From assembly GCF_030297675.1 (NCBI RefSeq), contig NZ_AP028142.1:1-64000 (forward strand): DNA of 64,000 bases, given 5' to 3'. Shown here piece after piece: positions 11,471-23,305 of the stretch. Within the stretch, counting starts at the first letter, position 1. Each line of letters starts with the position of its first letter. This DNA comes from Polynucleobacter sp. HIN11. GTDB taxonomy: Bacteria > Pseudomonadota > Gammaproteobacteria > Burkholderiales > Burkholderiaceae. Under the pieces are notes generated by a model. It was not told the DNA's origin and made no database searches. It was given only the letters and a program-made list of their open reading frames with translations. The position numbers and the translations under genes are program-made.

Positions 11471-11950
11471 ATGCAATCCCGGTCTTGGGAAGAGGACGAT
11501 CAAGAAGTAGATGTGTATCGAACTCTCAGTCGAGACGAGGCAAAAGCCCTTTTTGGCAACAATAAAAAGGCATTTGCAACGATTTCGCCGTGGCTAGTTG
11601 TGCGTATTCAGCTGCTAATGACCGGTATTTGCGTCCTTTTTTGGTCAATATTTGCAGATCCGATGGAGGGGCGAACCCTTTATACTTATTCGGCTTTTTG
11701 GGGTGGGTTTATCGGATTTTTTCCGGTACTGGTATTTGCTCTGCGCGTTCGAATGTCGCGAAGCATGAAAAACCCAAGCCCTGGAAGAATGTTGTCGGCG
11801 ATTGTGTCTGGCGAACTGATGAAGATCGCCCTAACAATCGGTTTGTTTTTGGGGGTAGCACTTGTTATTCCCAACCTGCAGTGGTTACCGTTGCTGGTCA
11901 CATACGTGCTTACGCTAATGAGCTATTGGTTGGCGTGGGTGTTGCGGTGA
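11471..11950 (+). CDS. atpI: ATP synthase accessory subunit I
   Basis: AtpI is a non-essential membrane protein thought to help assemble the c-ring. The frame is open from a TTG at 11447, but ATG 11471 (MQSRSWEEDDQ) is the first ATG and gives 159 residues. An acidic N-terminal tail is followed by about four hydrophobic segments, starting with VRIQLLMTGICVLFWSIFA. The identification rests on topology and on position as first gene of the atp operon, because AtpI sequences diverge quickly. No strong Shine-Dalgarno sequence is seen for either start. Confidence 0.8.
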   Translation: MQSRSWEEDDQEVDVYRTLSRDEAKALFGNNKKAFATISPWLVVRIQLLMTGICVLFWSIFADPMEGRTLYTYSAFWGGFIGFFPVLVFALRVRMSRSMKNPSPGRMLSAIVSGELMKIALTIGLFLGVALVIPNLQWLPLLVTYVLTLMSYWLAWVLR

Positions 11951-11969
11951 GCAGCTTTAATTGGCGTAG

Positions 11970-13163
<1,194 letters not shown>

Positions 13164-13215
13164 TTTAGTTGTGGGTCGATGACCCATTACTGCAACAAGT
13201 TTTGAAAGGAATATC

Positions 13216-13686
13216 GTGAATTTAAACGCGACTCTATTCGCGCAAATGATCGTTTTCTTCGTTTTATGGTGGGTCGTGGCTCGTTTTGTGTGGCCCCCAT
13301 TGGTGAAGGCGCTTGATGAGCGAGCCGCTAAAGTGGCAGAAGGTCTTGCCGCCGCTGAGCGGGGAAAATTAGATCTTGAGAATGCGACGAAAAAGGCAGA
13401 AGAGGCTATGAGCTCTGCTCGTCAAGAAAGTATTCAGCGTGTTGCAGAAGCTGAAAAGCGCGCTCAGTTAGCGGCGGAAGAAATTAAGGCGAATGCCCAG
13501 GCGGAAGCAGCTAGGATTATTGCCCAGGCTAAGGCTGACGCGGAGCAACAGGTCGGTAAGGCTCGTGACGAGTTACGCAATCAGGTCGCCAGCTTAGCTG
13601 TCAGAGGTGCAGAGCAAATTTTACGACGCGAGGTCGATCCTAAAGCGCATGCTGCATTGCTTGACCAACTAAAGGCAGAACTATAA
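13216..13686 (+). CDS. atpF: F1Fo ATP synthase subunit b
   Basis: Subunit b forms the peripheral stalk. The 156-residue protein (same length as E. coli) has one N-terminal membrane helix ([16 protein letters not shown]) followed by a long charged, alanine-rich coiled coil. It starts at GTG 13216, preceded by GAAAGGA. The stop is adjacent to the atpH ATG, which begins at the very next base, suggesting coupled translation. Confidence 0.96.
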   Translation: MNLNATLFAQMIVFFVLWWVVARFVWPPLVKALDERAAKVAEGLAAAERGKLDLENATKKAEEAMSSARQESIQRVAEAEKRAQLAAEEIKANAQAEAARIIAQAKADAEQQVGKARDELRNQVASLAVRGAEQILRREVDPKAHAALLDQLKAEL

Positions 13687-14223
13687 ATGGCTGATATTGC
13701 CACCATTGCCCGCCCTTACGCTGAGGCCTTGTTTGCAAGCGCCAAGCCAAATGATTTGTCATCATGGGAAAAGCAGCTCAATGAGCTTGCTAGATATTTA
13801 GAAAACAACGAGCTTCTAACGCTTGTTAGCAACCCAAAATTAGGTGCTGACGAGCTTGCTAAGCTAGTTTTAGGTTTTCTTAAATCAAAACCCGATGAGT
13901 CAATTAGCTCTTTTATTAAGCTTTTAGCGAATAATCATCGCCTCATCGTCTTGCCCGAGATTGCGAAGCAGTTTTCGGCGATGAAGAACAAAAGCGAGGG
14001 TGCCGCAGAAGCTCTCATTACCTCGGCCTTTCCTCTCGAGGGCGCCGCACTAAATGATTTGCTCTCTGCCCTAAAAAAACGTTTTGGTGGAAAAGAATTG
14101 CGCCCAACGGTGGTAATCAATCCTAATTTAATTGGCGGCGTTCGTGTCCAAGTGGGCGACGAGGTGTTGGATGGCTCCGTGAGAGCGCAGCTTAGCCATA
14201 TGCACGATCGGTTGATTGCTTAA
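13687..14223 (+). CDS. atpH: F1Fo ATP synthase subunit delta
   Basis: Subunit delta joins the peripheral stalk to the top of F1. The 178-residue product (E. coli 177) begins MADIATIARPYAEALFA, the usual N-terminal signature. It contains a C-terminal half with NPNLIGGVRVQVGDEVLDGSV, the conserved delta signature. It directly abuts atpF and precedes atpA by 46 bases. Confidence 0.96.
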   Translation: MADIATIARPYAEALFASAKPNDLSSWEKQLNELARYLENNELLTLVSNPKLGADELAKLVLGFLKSKPDESISSFIKLLANNHRLIVLPEIAKQFSAMKNKSEGAAEALITSAFPLEGAALNDLLSALKKRFGGKELRPTVVINPNLIGGVRVQVGDEVLDGSVRAQLSHMHDRLIA

Positions 14224-14269
14224 CGCAGGGATTTATTAAGAATATTCGATTTATATCTAGGAGTAATTG

Positions 14270-15811
14270 ATGCAACTAAACCCTTCCGAGATCAGCGAAC
14301 TGATCAAAAGCCGAATTAACGAATTAGGCGTTGATTCAAAGATTCGTAACGAGGGTACCGTGATTTCGGTAACCGACGGTATTTGCCGTATTTATGGTTT
14401 ATCTGGAGTCATGCAAGGTGAGATGCTTGAGTTTCCTGGTGGCACCATTGGTTTGGCATTAAACCTAGAGCGCGATTCCGTCGGTGCCGTGGTATTGGGT
14501 GAATACACTCATATTAAAGAAGGCGATGCCGTTAAATGTACTGGCCGCATTCTTGAGGTTCCCGTTGGACCAGAGCTCCTCGGTCGAGTTGTTAATGCTC
14601 TCGGCCAGCCTATCGACGGCAAGGGCCCCGTCAATACTAAGCTGACTGACTTTATTGAAAAAGTTGCTCCCGGCGTGATTGCACGTCAATCGGTTAGTCA
14701 GCCGGTGCAAACTGGCCTAAAGGCGATTGATGCGATGGTGCCAATTGGTCGCGGTCAACGCGAGCTCATTATTGGCGATCGTCAAACTGGTAAAACCGCC
14801 GTTGCTGTCGATGCCATCATCAATCAAAAGGGTAAGGGTGTTTTCTGTATTTATGTTGCGATCGGTCAGAAGGCGTCGACAATTGCAAACGTGGTTCGCA
14901 AGTTGACCGAGCTTGGTGCGATGGAATACACCATCGTGGTTGCGGCAAGCGCGTCAGAGTCCCCAGCGATGCAGTATTTATCGGCTTATGCCGGCTGCAC
15001 GATGGGCGAGTATTTCCGTGATCGCGGTGAGGATGCGCTGATTATTTATGACGATTTAACGAAGCAGGCGGTTGCTTATCGTCAAATTTCTCTTTTGTTA
15101 CGTCGTCCCCCAGGTCGCGAAGCATATCCTGGCGATGTTTTCTATTTACACTCCCGCTTGTTAGAGCGCGCTGCCCGCGTGAACGCAGATTATGTGGAGA
15201 AATTCACGAACGGCGCCGTTAAAGGAAAAACGGGATCTTTAACCGCTTTGCCGGTGATTGAGACCCAAGCTGGCGACGTATCGGCTTTCGTGCCAACCAA
15301 TGTGATTTCGATTACGGACGGTCAGATCTTCCTAGAAACTGATTTGTTTAATGCAGGTATTCGTCCAGCAATTAATGCCGGTATTTCAGTATCGCGCGTA
15401 GGTGGTGCGGCACAAACCAAAGTGATTAAAAAATTATCGGGCGGTATTCGTACAGACCTTGCCCAATATCGTGAATTAGCAGCTTTTGCCCAATTTGCAT
15501 CCGATCTTGACGAAGCAACCCGTAAGCAATTAGAGCGCGGTCGTCGAGTTACTGAATTGCTAAAGCAGCCCCAGTACTTGCCCATGCAAGTATGGCAAAT
15601 GGCCGCCTCCTTATATGCAGTGAACAATGGCTTTTTTGACGACTTAGAGATTAAACAGGTTCTGCCATTCGAAAAGGGTCTGCACGAGCATTTAAAGTCA
15701 AAATACGCTGATTTGGTTGGCCGCATTGAGGACACCAAAGATTTGAGTAAAGACGATGAGGCTGCTCTTCGCTCTGCCATTGAAGACTTTAAACGCGCTG
15801 GCACTTTTTAA
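14270..15811 (+). CDS. atpA: F1Fo ATP synthase subunit alpha
   Basis: Alpha forms the alternating non-catalytic sites of the F1 hexamer. From ATG 14270 the product is 513 residues, the same as E. coli; an in-frame TTG three bases upstream is unlikely to be used. The P-loop GDRQTGKT is at 169-176. The arginine-finger region [12 protein letters not shown] and SRVGGAAQ are conserved. TAGGAGTAATTG precedes the start. The gene is intact, and atpG follows after 11 bases. Confidence 0.98.
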   Translation: MQLNPSEISELIKSRINELGVDSKIRNEGTVISVTDGICRIYGLSGVMQGEMLEFPGGTIGLALNLERDSVGAVVLGEYTHIKEGDAVKCTGRILEVPVGPELLGRVVNALGQPIDGKGPVNTKLTDFIEKVAPGVIARQSVSQPVQTGLKAIDAMVPIGRGQRELIIGDRQTGKTAVAVDAIINQKGKGVFCIYVAIGQKASTIANVVRKLTELGAMEYTIVVAASASESPAMQYLSAYAGCTMGEYFRDRGEDALIIYDDLTKQAVAYRQISLLLRRPPGREAYPGDVFYLHSRLLERAARVNADYVEKFTNGAVKGKTGSLTALPVIETQAGDVSAFVPTNVISITDGQIFLETDLFNAGIRPAINAGISVSRVGGAAQTKVIKKLSGGIRTDLAQYRELAAFAQFASDLDEATRKQLERGRRVTELLKQPQYLPMQVWQMAASLYAVNNGFFDDLEIKQVLPFEKGLHEHLKSKYADLVGRIEDTKDLSKDDEAALRSAIEDFKRAGTF

Positions 15812-15822
15812 GATAGGCAATC

Positions 15823-16692
15823 ATGGCCGGCACAAAAGAAATACGCACCAAGATCAAGAGCGTTCAGAATACGCGCAAGATCACTAAAGCGATGGAAATG
15901 GTCGCCGCTTCCAAGATGCGGCGTGCTCAAGAGCGCATGCGCTCAGCAAGACCTTACTCTGAAAAAATTCGGGCAATCACCGCCAATCTATCAAAAGCAA
16001 ATCCAGAATACCGTCCGGTGTATATGGCTGTGCGTGAGATTAAGAAGGTGGGCCTGATTTTAGTAAGCACTGATAAGGGATTGTGTGGCGGTTTAAATAC
16101 CAACGTCCTTCGTTTGGTCACGAATCAGATGCGGGACTTTGGCGAGAAGAATATTTCTGTTGAGTTCACTGCAATTGGTTCAAAGGGCTTGCAATTTTTA
16201 AACCGAACCAAGGCTAAGCTTTTATCTCAATCTATTTTGTTGGGCGACACCCCGCATATGGATAGCTTAATCGGTGCAATCGCTGCACAGCTTGATGCAT
16301 TTGAGCGCGGCGAGGTGGATGCGGTGTATTTGGCCTATACCCGATTTATCAACACCATGAAACAAGAGCCAGTCTTAGAAAAGCTTTTGCCGCTTGAGTC
16401 TGACGACTTAAGCCAAGAAGCAAATACAGGTCATGGTTGGGATTACATCTATGAGCCTGATGCGGAATCAGTATTGAATGGCCTTTTGAAGCGCTACATT
16501 GAGGCGTTGATTTATCAGGCGGTCGCAGAGAATATGGCGTCAGAGCAGTCAGCGAGGATGGTGGCCATGAAAGCCGCGTCTGATAACGCAAAGAATGTGA
16601 TCGGTGAATTGCAGCTGATTTATAACAAAACCCGTCAAGCAGCGATTACCAAGGAGCTTTCCGAGATCGTCGGCGGAGCGGCGGCGGTTTAA
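15823..16692 (+). CDS. atpG: F1Fo ATP synthase subunit gamma
   Basis: Gamma is the central rotor shaft. The 289-residue protein (E. coli 287) starts [20 protein letters not shown] with [14 protein letters not shown], the long N-terminal helix. It ends with the matching C-terminal helix containing NARQ-like [21 protein letters not shown]. The central segment [11 protein letters not shown] is conserved. It sits between atpA and atpD in standard order. Confidence 0.97.
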   Translation: MAGTKEIRTKIKSVQNTRKITKAMEMVAASKMRRAQERMRSARPYSEKIRAITANLSKANPEYRPVYMAVREIKKVGLILVSTDKGLCGGLNTNVLRLVTNQMRDFGEKNISVEFTAIGSKGLQFLNRTKAKLLSQSILLGDTPHMDSLIGAIAAQLDAFERGEVDAVYLAYTRFINTMKQEPVLEKLLPLESDDLSQEANTGHGWDYIYEPDAESVLNGLLKRYIEALIYQAVAENMASEQSARMVAMKAASDNAKNVIGELQLIYNKTRQAAITKELSEIVGGAAAV

Positions 16693-16717
16693 GTAAAGAT
16701 TTTTAAAGATTAAATAG

Positions 16718-18129
<1,412 letters not shown>

Positions 18130-18130
<1 letters not shown>

Positions 18131-18546
18131 TGGCAACCATTCATGTTGATGTCGTGAGTGCAGAGCAGTCAATTTTTAGTGGCGAGGCTAAATTTGTAGC
18201 CCTTCCAGGCGAATCAGGTGAGCTTGGAATTCTGCATGGCCACACCCCTTTAATTACTCGCATTCGGCCTGGTTCGGTGCGAATTGAAAAGGCGGATGGC
18301 GATGAAGAGTTTGTCTTTGTTGCCGGCGGTTATTTAGAGGTTCAGCCAGATTGCGTTACGGTTTTGGCTGATACCGCAATCCGTGGCCATGATCTGGATG
18401 AGGCTAAGGCGCTTGAGGCAAAAAGGCGTGCTGAAGAAGCCATGCAAAATCGTGCCGGTGATTTTGATATTGCCTACGCCCAGTCTGAATTTGCAATGGC
18501 CGCAGCTCAATTGGCTGCAATTGCGCGCTTGCGTCGTAAGAAGTAA
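18130..18546 (+). CDS. atpC: F1Fo ATP synthase subunit epsilon
   Basis: Epsilon binds the rotor and can inhibit ATP hydrolysis. The 138-residue protein (E. coli 139) has the N-terminal beta sandwich with [14 protein letters not shown] and a C-terminal two-helix region rich in alanine and lysine/arginine. Its ATG overlaps the atpD stop by one base. It is the last atp gene, and hemE follows after only six bases, so read-through into hemE is likely. Confidence 0.96.
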
Positions 18547-18552
18547 GCTCAA

Positions 18553-19662
18553 TTGTTAGCAAACGATCGCTTCCTTCGGGCCTGTTTGGGTCAAAAAACA
18601 GACCGCACCCCTTTGTGGCTCATGCGTCAGGCAGGTCGGTATCTACCTGAATACAATGCAACGCGTGCAAAGGCTGGTAGTTTTTTGGGCCTTGCTAAAA
18701 ATCCTGCGTATGCAACAGAGGTTACTTTACAGCCATTAGACCGCTATCCCTTAGATGCGGCCATTTTGTTTTCTGATATTTTGACCATCCCTGATGCGAT
18801 GGGTTTGGGCCTCCAGTTTGCTGCGGGCGAAGGCCCAAGCTTTACTCACCCCTTGCGCACGGAGGAGGCTGTTAAAAATTTAAGGCCTGCAGACCTTCAT
18901 CAACTGCAATATGTGTTTGATGCGGTGGCCCAAATTAGGAAATCGTTGATCCAAGACGGCAAGCAGCGCGTTCCGCTAATTGGATTCTCGGGCAGTCCAT
19001 GGACCTTAGCTTGTTACATGATAGATGGCTCAGGTTCGGATGATTTTCGACATGCAAAGACCATGATGTTTAATCGCCCGGATTTGCTCAAGCACATTCT
19101 CGACATTAACGTTCAATCGGTAGCTGCATATTTGACGGAACAATTACGCTCAGGCGCTCAGGCGCTCATGATTTTTGATACTTGGGGTGGGTTATTGCCT
19201 GATGGTTGGTACCAAGAAATCTCATTGGCAAGTATGCGTAAGGTGATTGACCAGCTTCCTCAGGAATTAAATGGGCAAAAGGTGCCAATCATTATTTTTA
19301 CTAAGGGCGGCGGTCTGTGGCTCGATGACATGGCAGAATCTGGAGCTGATGTGATTGGGCTCGATTGGACAATGTCGGTCGCCAAGGCAAGAGCTCGCTT
19401 AGTCGAAAAAAATAAGTCCATTGCGCTTCAAGGCAATCTTGACCCGCTCGCTTTATTTGCTAACCCGGAACAAATTGAGGCTCAGGCCAAGAAAATCTTG
19501 GATGGCCTCAACAAGGCTCCCGCTTTGAAGGCGGACCTCCACCCCCTTGATGCACACATTTTCAATTTGGGGCACGGAATCTCTCAGTTCACAAATCCAG
19601 ATAGCGTAACTGTACTGGCCAAGACCGTTATCGAGTATTCAGAATATCTACGTAAGGCTTAA
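18553..19662 (+). CDS. hemE: Uroporphyrinogen decarboxylase
   Basis: HemE decarboxylates uroporphyrinogen III to coproporphyrinogen III in heme synthesis. The 369-residue product (E. coli 354) has [12 protein letters not shown] near the N-terminus, [14 protein letters not shown] with the catalytic-region aspartate, [13 protein letters not shown] and the C-terminal [13 protein letters not shown]. The only sensible start is TTG 18553, giving [13 protein letters not shown] in the conserved register. It follows atpC by six bases. No terminator is obvious after it. Confidence 0.95.
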   Translation: MLANDRFLRACLGQKTDRTPLWLMRQAGRYLPEYNATRAKAGSFLGLAKNPAYATEVTLQPLDRYPLDAAILFSDILTIPDAMGLGLQFAAGEGPSFTHPLRTEEAVKNLRPADLHQLQYVFDAVAQIRKSLIQDGKQRVPLIGFSGSPWTLACYMIDGSGSDDFRHAKTMMFNRPDLLKHILDINVQSVAAYLTEQLRSGAQALMIFDTWGGLLPDGWYQEISLASMRKVIDQLPQELNGQKVPIIIFTKGGGLWLDDMAESGADVIGLDWTMSVAKARARLVEKNKSIALQGNLDPLALFANPEQIEAQAKKILDGLNKAPALKADLHPLDAHIFNLGHGISQFTNPDSVTVLAKTVIEYSEYLRKA

Positions 19663-19882
19663 TTAACCCGTTTTATCCCTTTGCTTCAGTAGGTTTAGGG
19701 GTAGACTTATGCACAAATAGTGTCGGTCTATTGGATTTCATGGAGATTATCAATATACCGCAGATCATAGTTTGACTTTATCCTATAAGCTATTGATTTG
19801 GTTAAATATTTTTTAATTTTCAATGGATATAAGAAAGTTAGGGCCCGCTATCACTCTTGTTATTTATTAGCCTAAGTAGCGG

Positions 19883-19903
19883 TTGTCCACAAAGTTATCC
19901 ACA
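19883..19903 (+). promoter_or_regulatory. Tandem DnaA boxes upstream of priA
   Basis: TTGTCCACA (19883-19891, one mismatch to the strict consensus) and the perfect TTATCCACA (19895-19903) lie in the same orientation, 12 bases apart start to start. They are in the 263-base hemE-priA spacer, 23 bases before the chosen priA start. No convincing -35/-10 pair was identified in the spacer. Confidence 0.75.
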
Positions 19904-19925
19904 GACTAATCAATACACTACTTTA

Positions 19926-22007
19926 TTGAATCAATCAGCGCCAATCATCGTTAAAGTTGTTGTCGATCGGCCTCTTCCGGAGGCCTTTGATTACCTATGG
20001 GATAAAGAAACGCTTCGCGCCATACCCCAGGTCGGGATGTTGGTTGAGGTTCCCTTTGGACGAACAAATCTACCAGGTATAGTTATTGAAGTAACTACTT
20101 ACTCTCATTTAAATGATTCAAAATTAAAGAAAGTACTTCAGATTGCGCCCCTAAACCCGATCGATAATCGCTTGATGGAATTAGCGCATTTTGCTTCCCA
20201 ATATTATCTTCATGGGCTTGGCGAAACAATTGTGTCAGCGATACCGAAATGGTGGCGCACTGCCAGCAACTGGAATAAGCCACTTGATTATTTAAATCTC
20301 AAAACAAAGGACGCAACCGAATCAAAAGCCAAGGAGAAAAAACTCTCTCTTGAGGAGCTCAATGATGATCAAAGACAAGCAATTCAGATCCTAAACGGCC
20401 ATCAGCAGGGGACATTTAATACATTCCTTCTCAACGGGGTGACCGGTAGTGGCAAAACAGCCGTTTACCTTACGTTTATCGAAACTTTGCTCAAGCAAGA
20501 CCCCGCGGCTCAAGTTTTAATCATGCTGCCCGAAATTAATCTAACTCCGCAATTACAAAGGCGGATTCAAGAATATTTCCCCCAAGAGATTCTGGCCGTT
20601 CTTCACAGTGGATTAACGGAGAAGCAGCGTGGCATTGCTTGGTACCTTGCAATGACGGGGCTTGCCCGCATCGTATTGGGTACGCGACTATCGATTATGA
20701 CCCCCCTACCAAAATTGGTAGGGATTGTGGTCGATGAGGAAAATGACAGCTCCTTTAAGCAGCAAGAAGGTATGGCCTATTCAGCGCGCGACTTAGCCGT
20801 GTGGCGTGCTAAAAACGAACGCCTGCCAATTGTTTTAGTTTCAGCAACCCCCTCCTCGCAAACCTGGCAGGCAGTAAAAGAAGGTCGGTATCAGGAAATT
20901 CAATTGACCAATCGAGCCGGGGGTTTTCAAATGCCCAATGTCGAGCTGGTAGCCCCTAGTAAGTCCTCGCGTTCAATCACCATCAGTCCTTTAATGATCA
21001 GGGCGCTTGAACAGAATCTTCACAAAGGTCGACAGAGTCTAATATTGATCAACCGGCGGGGATTGGCGCCCGTTCTTAGTTGTTCATCGTGTAATTGGTT
21101 AAGTGAGTGTGACCAGTGTTCCAGTTATATGGTGATGCATCGACAGTTAGGGCACTTTAAAAAGCCTATGTTGTGCTGCCATCATTGCGGCCTGATGAAA
21201 GTTGTTCCACAAGGATGCCCAAGGTGTGGTGATGTTGATTTGCAGCCGCTCGGGAGGGGAACCCAAAAAGTCGAGGATCAATTACAAGCACTGTTCCCAC
21301 AAGCAACGGTACTACGCGTTGACGCCGATACTGCACGCACGAGCAAAAAGACCGAGGCGCTGTTTCAAGAGATACATGCTGGTTCAGCACAAATTATTGT
21401 TGGTACACAAATGCTTGCGAAGGGGCACGATTATCAAAATATCGGCCTAGTTTGTGTTCTGGATGCCGATGCAAGGTTGTATTCCAATGACTATATGGCG
21501 CCAGAACATTTATTTGCTCAACTTGTTCAGGTGGCTGGGCGGGCTGGGCGTTTTAGTGGTGAGTCCACCCAGATATTGATTGAAACTCGATATCCCGATG
21601 ATCCCGTGTATCAATATATAAAAACATTCGATCTAGCTGGATTCATGGAGCATTTAATGGCTGCTCGTCAAGAGGCAGGTCTGCCGCCATTTAGTTATCA
21701 AGCGTTAGTGCATGCGGAAGCAAAGCAGAAGAAAGAAGTATTGACATGGCTAAATCATGCAAAACAATTTTTGCAGAAAACCGCTCATTTACAAACCGGA
21801 ATCACCGTCTTTGATCCAGTTCCGAAATCCATCGCTCGCCTAGGAGGATGGGAGCGTTCACAATTATTAATTGAGTCGCGTCAACGGGCACCGCTCCAAG
21901 CCCTGCTTAATGAGCTTGAGCATTATTTGCGGCAACAGTCAGTCGGACGAATTTCAAAAGTGGGCAAAGTGCGCTGGTCAATTGAGCGCGACCCGCTATT
22001 TATTTAG
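19926..22007 (+). CDS. priA: Primosomal replication restart helicase PriA
   Basis: PriA recognises stalled or collapsed forks and reloads the replicative helicase. The frame opens at 19857, but translation there would run through the DnaA boxes and produce a non-conserved leader. TTG 19926 gives MNQSAPIIVKVVVDRPLPEAF, in register with the family (693 residues; E. coli 732). Walker A GVTGSGKT is at 171-178. Motif II reads DEEN at 270-273 where DEEH is usual. A cysteine-rich zinc region (CSSC, CDQC, CCHHC, CPRC) and VQVAGRAGR follow. The stop overlaps the convergent gcvH by four bases. The exact start is uncertain. Confidence 0.93.
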   Translation: MNQSAPIIVKVVVDRPLPEAFDYLWDKETLRAIPQVGMLVEVPFGRTNLPGIVIEVTTYSHLNDSKLKKVLQIAPLNPIDNRLMELAHFASQYYLHGLGETIVSAIPKWWRTASNWNKPLDYLNLKTKDATESKAKEKKLSLEELNDDQRQAIQILNGHQQGTFNTFLLNGVTGSGKTAVYLTFIETLLKQDPAAQVLIMLPEINLTPQLQRRIQEYFPQEILAVLHSGLTEKQRGIAWYLAMTGLARIVLGTRLSIMTPLPKLVGIVVDEENDSSFKQQEGMAYSARDLAVWRAKNERLPIVLVSATPSSQTWQAVKEGRYQEIQLTNRAGGFQMPNVELVAPSKSSRSITISPLMIRALEQNLHKGRQSLILINRRGLAPVLSCSSCNWLSECDQCSSYMVMHRQLGHFKKPMLCCHHCGLMKVVPQGCPRCGDVDLQPLGRGTQKVEDQLQALFPQATVLRVDADTARTSKKTEALFQEIHAGSAQIIVGTQMLAKGHDYQNIGLVCVLDADARLYSNDYMAPEHLFAQLVQVAGRAGRFSGESTQILIETRYPDDPVYQYIKTFDLAGFMEHLMAARQEAGLPPFSYQALVHAEAKQKKEVLTWLNHAKQFLQKTAHLQTGITVFDPVPKSIARLGGWERSQLLIESRQRAPLQALLNELEHYLRQQSVGRISKVGKVRWSIERDPLFI

Positions 22008-22396
22008 CCACTAACGCCAGTCTCGTATTGATCGGGGCTTTGTAATAACGCAAGCTCGTTAACAGACAGCGCCTCATCTTTTGTCTGAATTTTGAAAAGC
22101 CAAACATCATAGGGTTGGGTGTTGATGCTTTCTGGTTTTTCTACTGCCGCTACATTAATTTCGCTAATGATCCCACTAATTGGCGCATGAATATCGCTTG
22201 CTGCTTTGAGCGATTCAATCGTAGCGCAAGCCTGACCCTGTTTCAATGAAGACCCAGGTTCAGGAAGCTTTAGAAAAAGAATATCCCCCAAGGCCTCTTG
22301 AGCATGATTACTAATGCCAACCCAATATTGACCGTCATCACCATGCCTTACCCATTCATGGGTTTGTGCAAACAAAAGATCGTTTGGAATATTCAT
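22004..22396 (-). CDS. gcvH: Glycine cleavage system H protein
   Basis: GcvH carries the aminomethyl group on a lipoyl-lysine between the P, T and L proteins of glycine cleavage, and in some bacteria relays lipoyl groups. The 130-residue protein (E. coli 129) has THEWVRHGDDG, GISNHAQEALGDI and the lipoylation site ESLKAASDI with Lys64. No gcvT or gcvP is adjacent, whereas they often form an operon with gcvH. It is convergent with priA, with a four-base overlap, and divergent from the hydrolase gene that follows. Confidence 0.95.
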   Translation of the reverse strand: MNIPNDLLFAQTHEWVRHGDDGQYWVGISNHAQEALGDILFLKLPEPGSSLKQGQACATIESLKAASDIHAPISGIISEINVAAVEKPESINTQPYDVWLFKIQTKDEALSVNELALLQSPDQYETGVSG

Positions 22397-22440
22397 TAGA
22401 ATATTTTAACGACACTAACCAAGAATTTGATCATATCGAC

Positions 22441-23085
22441 ATGACCTTAAAGCTCTCAATTGTTCCTGTGACCCCATTTGAGCAAAATTGCTCAATCGTG
22501 TTTTGTGAGAAAACTAAAGAGGCGGCAGTTGTTGATCCAGGTGGAGATTTAGAAAAAATCGAAGACGCCTTATCGAAGCTGAATGTCAAACTTCGTAAAG
22601 TCCTATTAACTCATGGCCATTTGGATCATTGCGCTGGGGCGAAAGAGCTTGCTAAGAAATGGCAGGTTCCCATTGAGGGCCCCCACCCTCTTGAAAAATT
22701 TTGGCTTGATCAACTTCCAGAGCAAACCGTCCGTTTTGGTTTTGGGGAGGCCGAACCTTTTGAGCCGGATCGTTGGTTACTCGACGGGGATACGGTTTCT
22801 CTTGGAGAGCATGAATTAAAGGTATTTCATTGCCCAGGACACACGCCTGGGCACATCGTGTTCTATGACGAGCCTACTCGCCTTGCTTTTGTTGGCGATG
22901 TCTTATTTGCTGGATCGATTGGCCGCACAGATTTTCCAAAAGGTAATCACGCAGACCTAATACACGCCATCAAAACAAAGTTATGGCCTTTAGGCAACGA
23001 TGTACATTTTGTGCCAGGCCATGGCCCCATGTCGACTTTTGGCCGCGAGAGACAAAATAACCCCTATGTTGGGGATAGGGCTTAG
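22441..23085 (+). CDS. Metallo-beta-lactamase-fold hydrolase (glyoxalase II-like, YcbL type)
   Basis: The open frame begins at 22366, but ATG 22441 (MTLKLSIVPVTPFEQNCS) is the family-typical start, giving 214 residues. The metal motif HGHLDH is at 58-63, with the later ligands in CPGHTPGH, FVGDVLF and PGHGP. This short form lacks the long C-terminal substrate domain of classical glyoxalase II, so it is closer to YcbL-type thioester hydrolases. It is cytoplasmic with no signal peptide. The substrate is not determinable here. It ends in a four-base overlap with the convergent small CxxC gene. Confidence 0.9.
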   Translation: MTLKLSIVPVTPFEQNCSIVFCEKTKEAAVVDPGGDLEKIEDALSKLNVKLRKVLLTHGHLDHCAGAKELAKKWQVPIEGPHPLEKFWLDQLPEQTVRFGFGEAEPFEPDRWLLDGDTVSLGEHELKVFHCPGHTPGHIVFYDEPTRLAFVGDVLFAGSIGRTDFPKGNHADLIHAIKTKLWPLGNDVHFVPGHGPMSTFGRERQNNPYVGDRA

Positions 23086-23270
23086 GTTTTAGCTGAACCA
23101 GTGCGGTGTGTGCGATTGTAAAGGCAGCTTGCGCAAATCCAACGCTGTTTACGATTGCTCGTAGGGATCCAGGTGCCCCCTTCTAGCCTTTTTTCCCGGC
23201 TGCATGAAGAGCAAAACTTAAGGCTAGGAGAAGTATCTTGGGTAGGGGTTGGAGTGGTTGACGTGGTCAT
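23082..23270 (-). CDS. Small protein with two CxxC motifs (putative zinc ribbon)
   Basis: The 62-residue product has a threonine/serine/proline-rich N-terminus, then CSSC (Cys20, Cys23) and CASC (Cys46, Cys49) separated by a basic segment with GGTWIP. This arrangement suggests a single structural zinc ribbon. The four-cysteine spacing and tight packing (four-base overlap with the hydrolase stop, 35 bases from the desaturase stop) argue that it is real. No good Shine-Dalgarno sequence is seen. I do not recognise a named family and cannot assign a function. Confidence 0.6.
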   Translation of the reverse strand: MTTSTTPTPTQDTSPSLKFCSSCSREKRLEGGTWIPTSNRKQRWICASCLYNRTHRTGSAKT

Positions 23271-23305
23271 AACGGAATCTGATAAATCTTCTCGAAACCA
23301 TTATT

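Noticed and set aside
16346..16354. TTATCAACA, a DnaA-box-like sequence in atpG
   Set aside because: It is a single non-consensus match within a conserved coding region, expected by chance in 64 kb.
19857..19925. N-terminal extension of PriA from TTG 19857
   Set aside because: The added residues are the translation of the two DnaA boxes and flanking spacer and do not resemble PriA N-termini.
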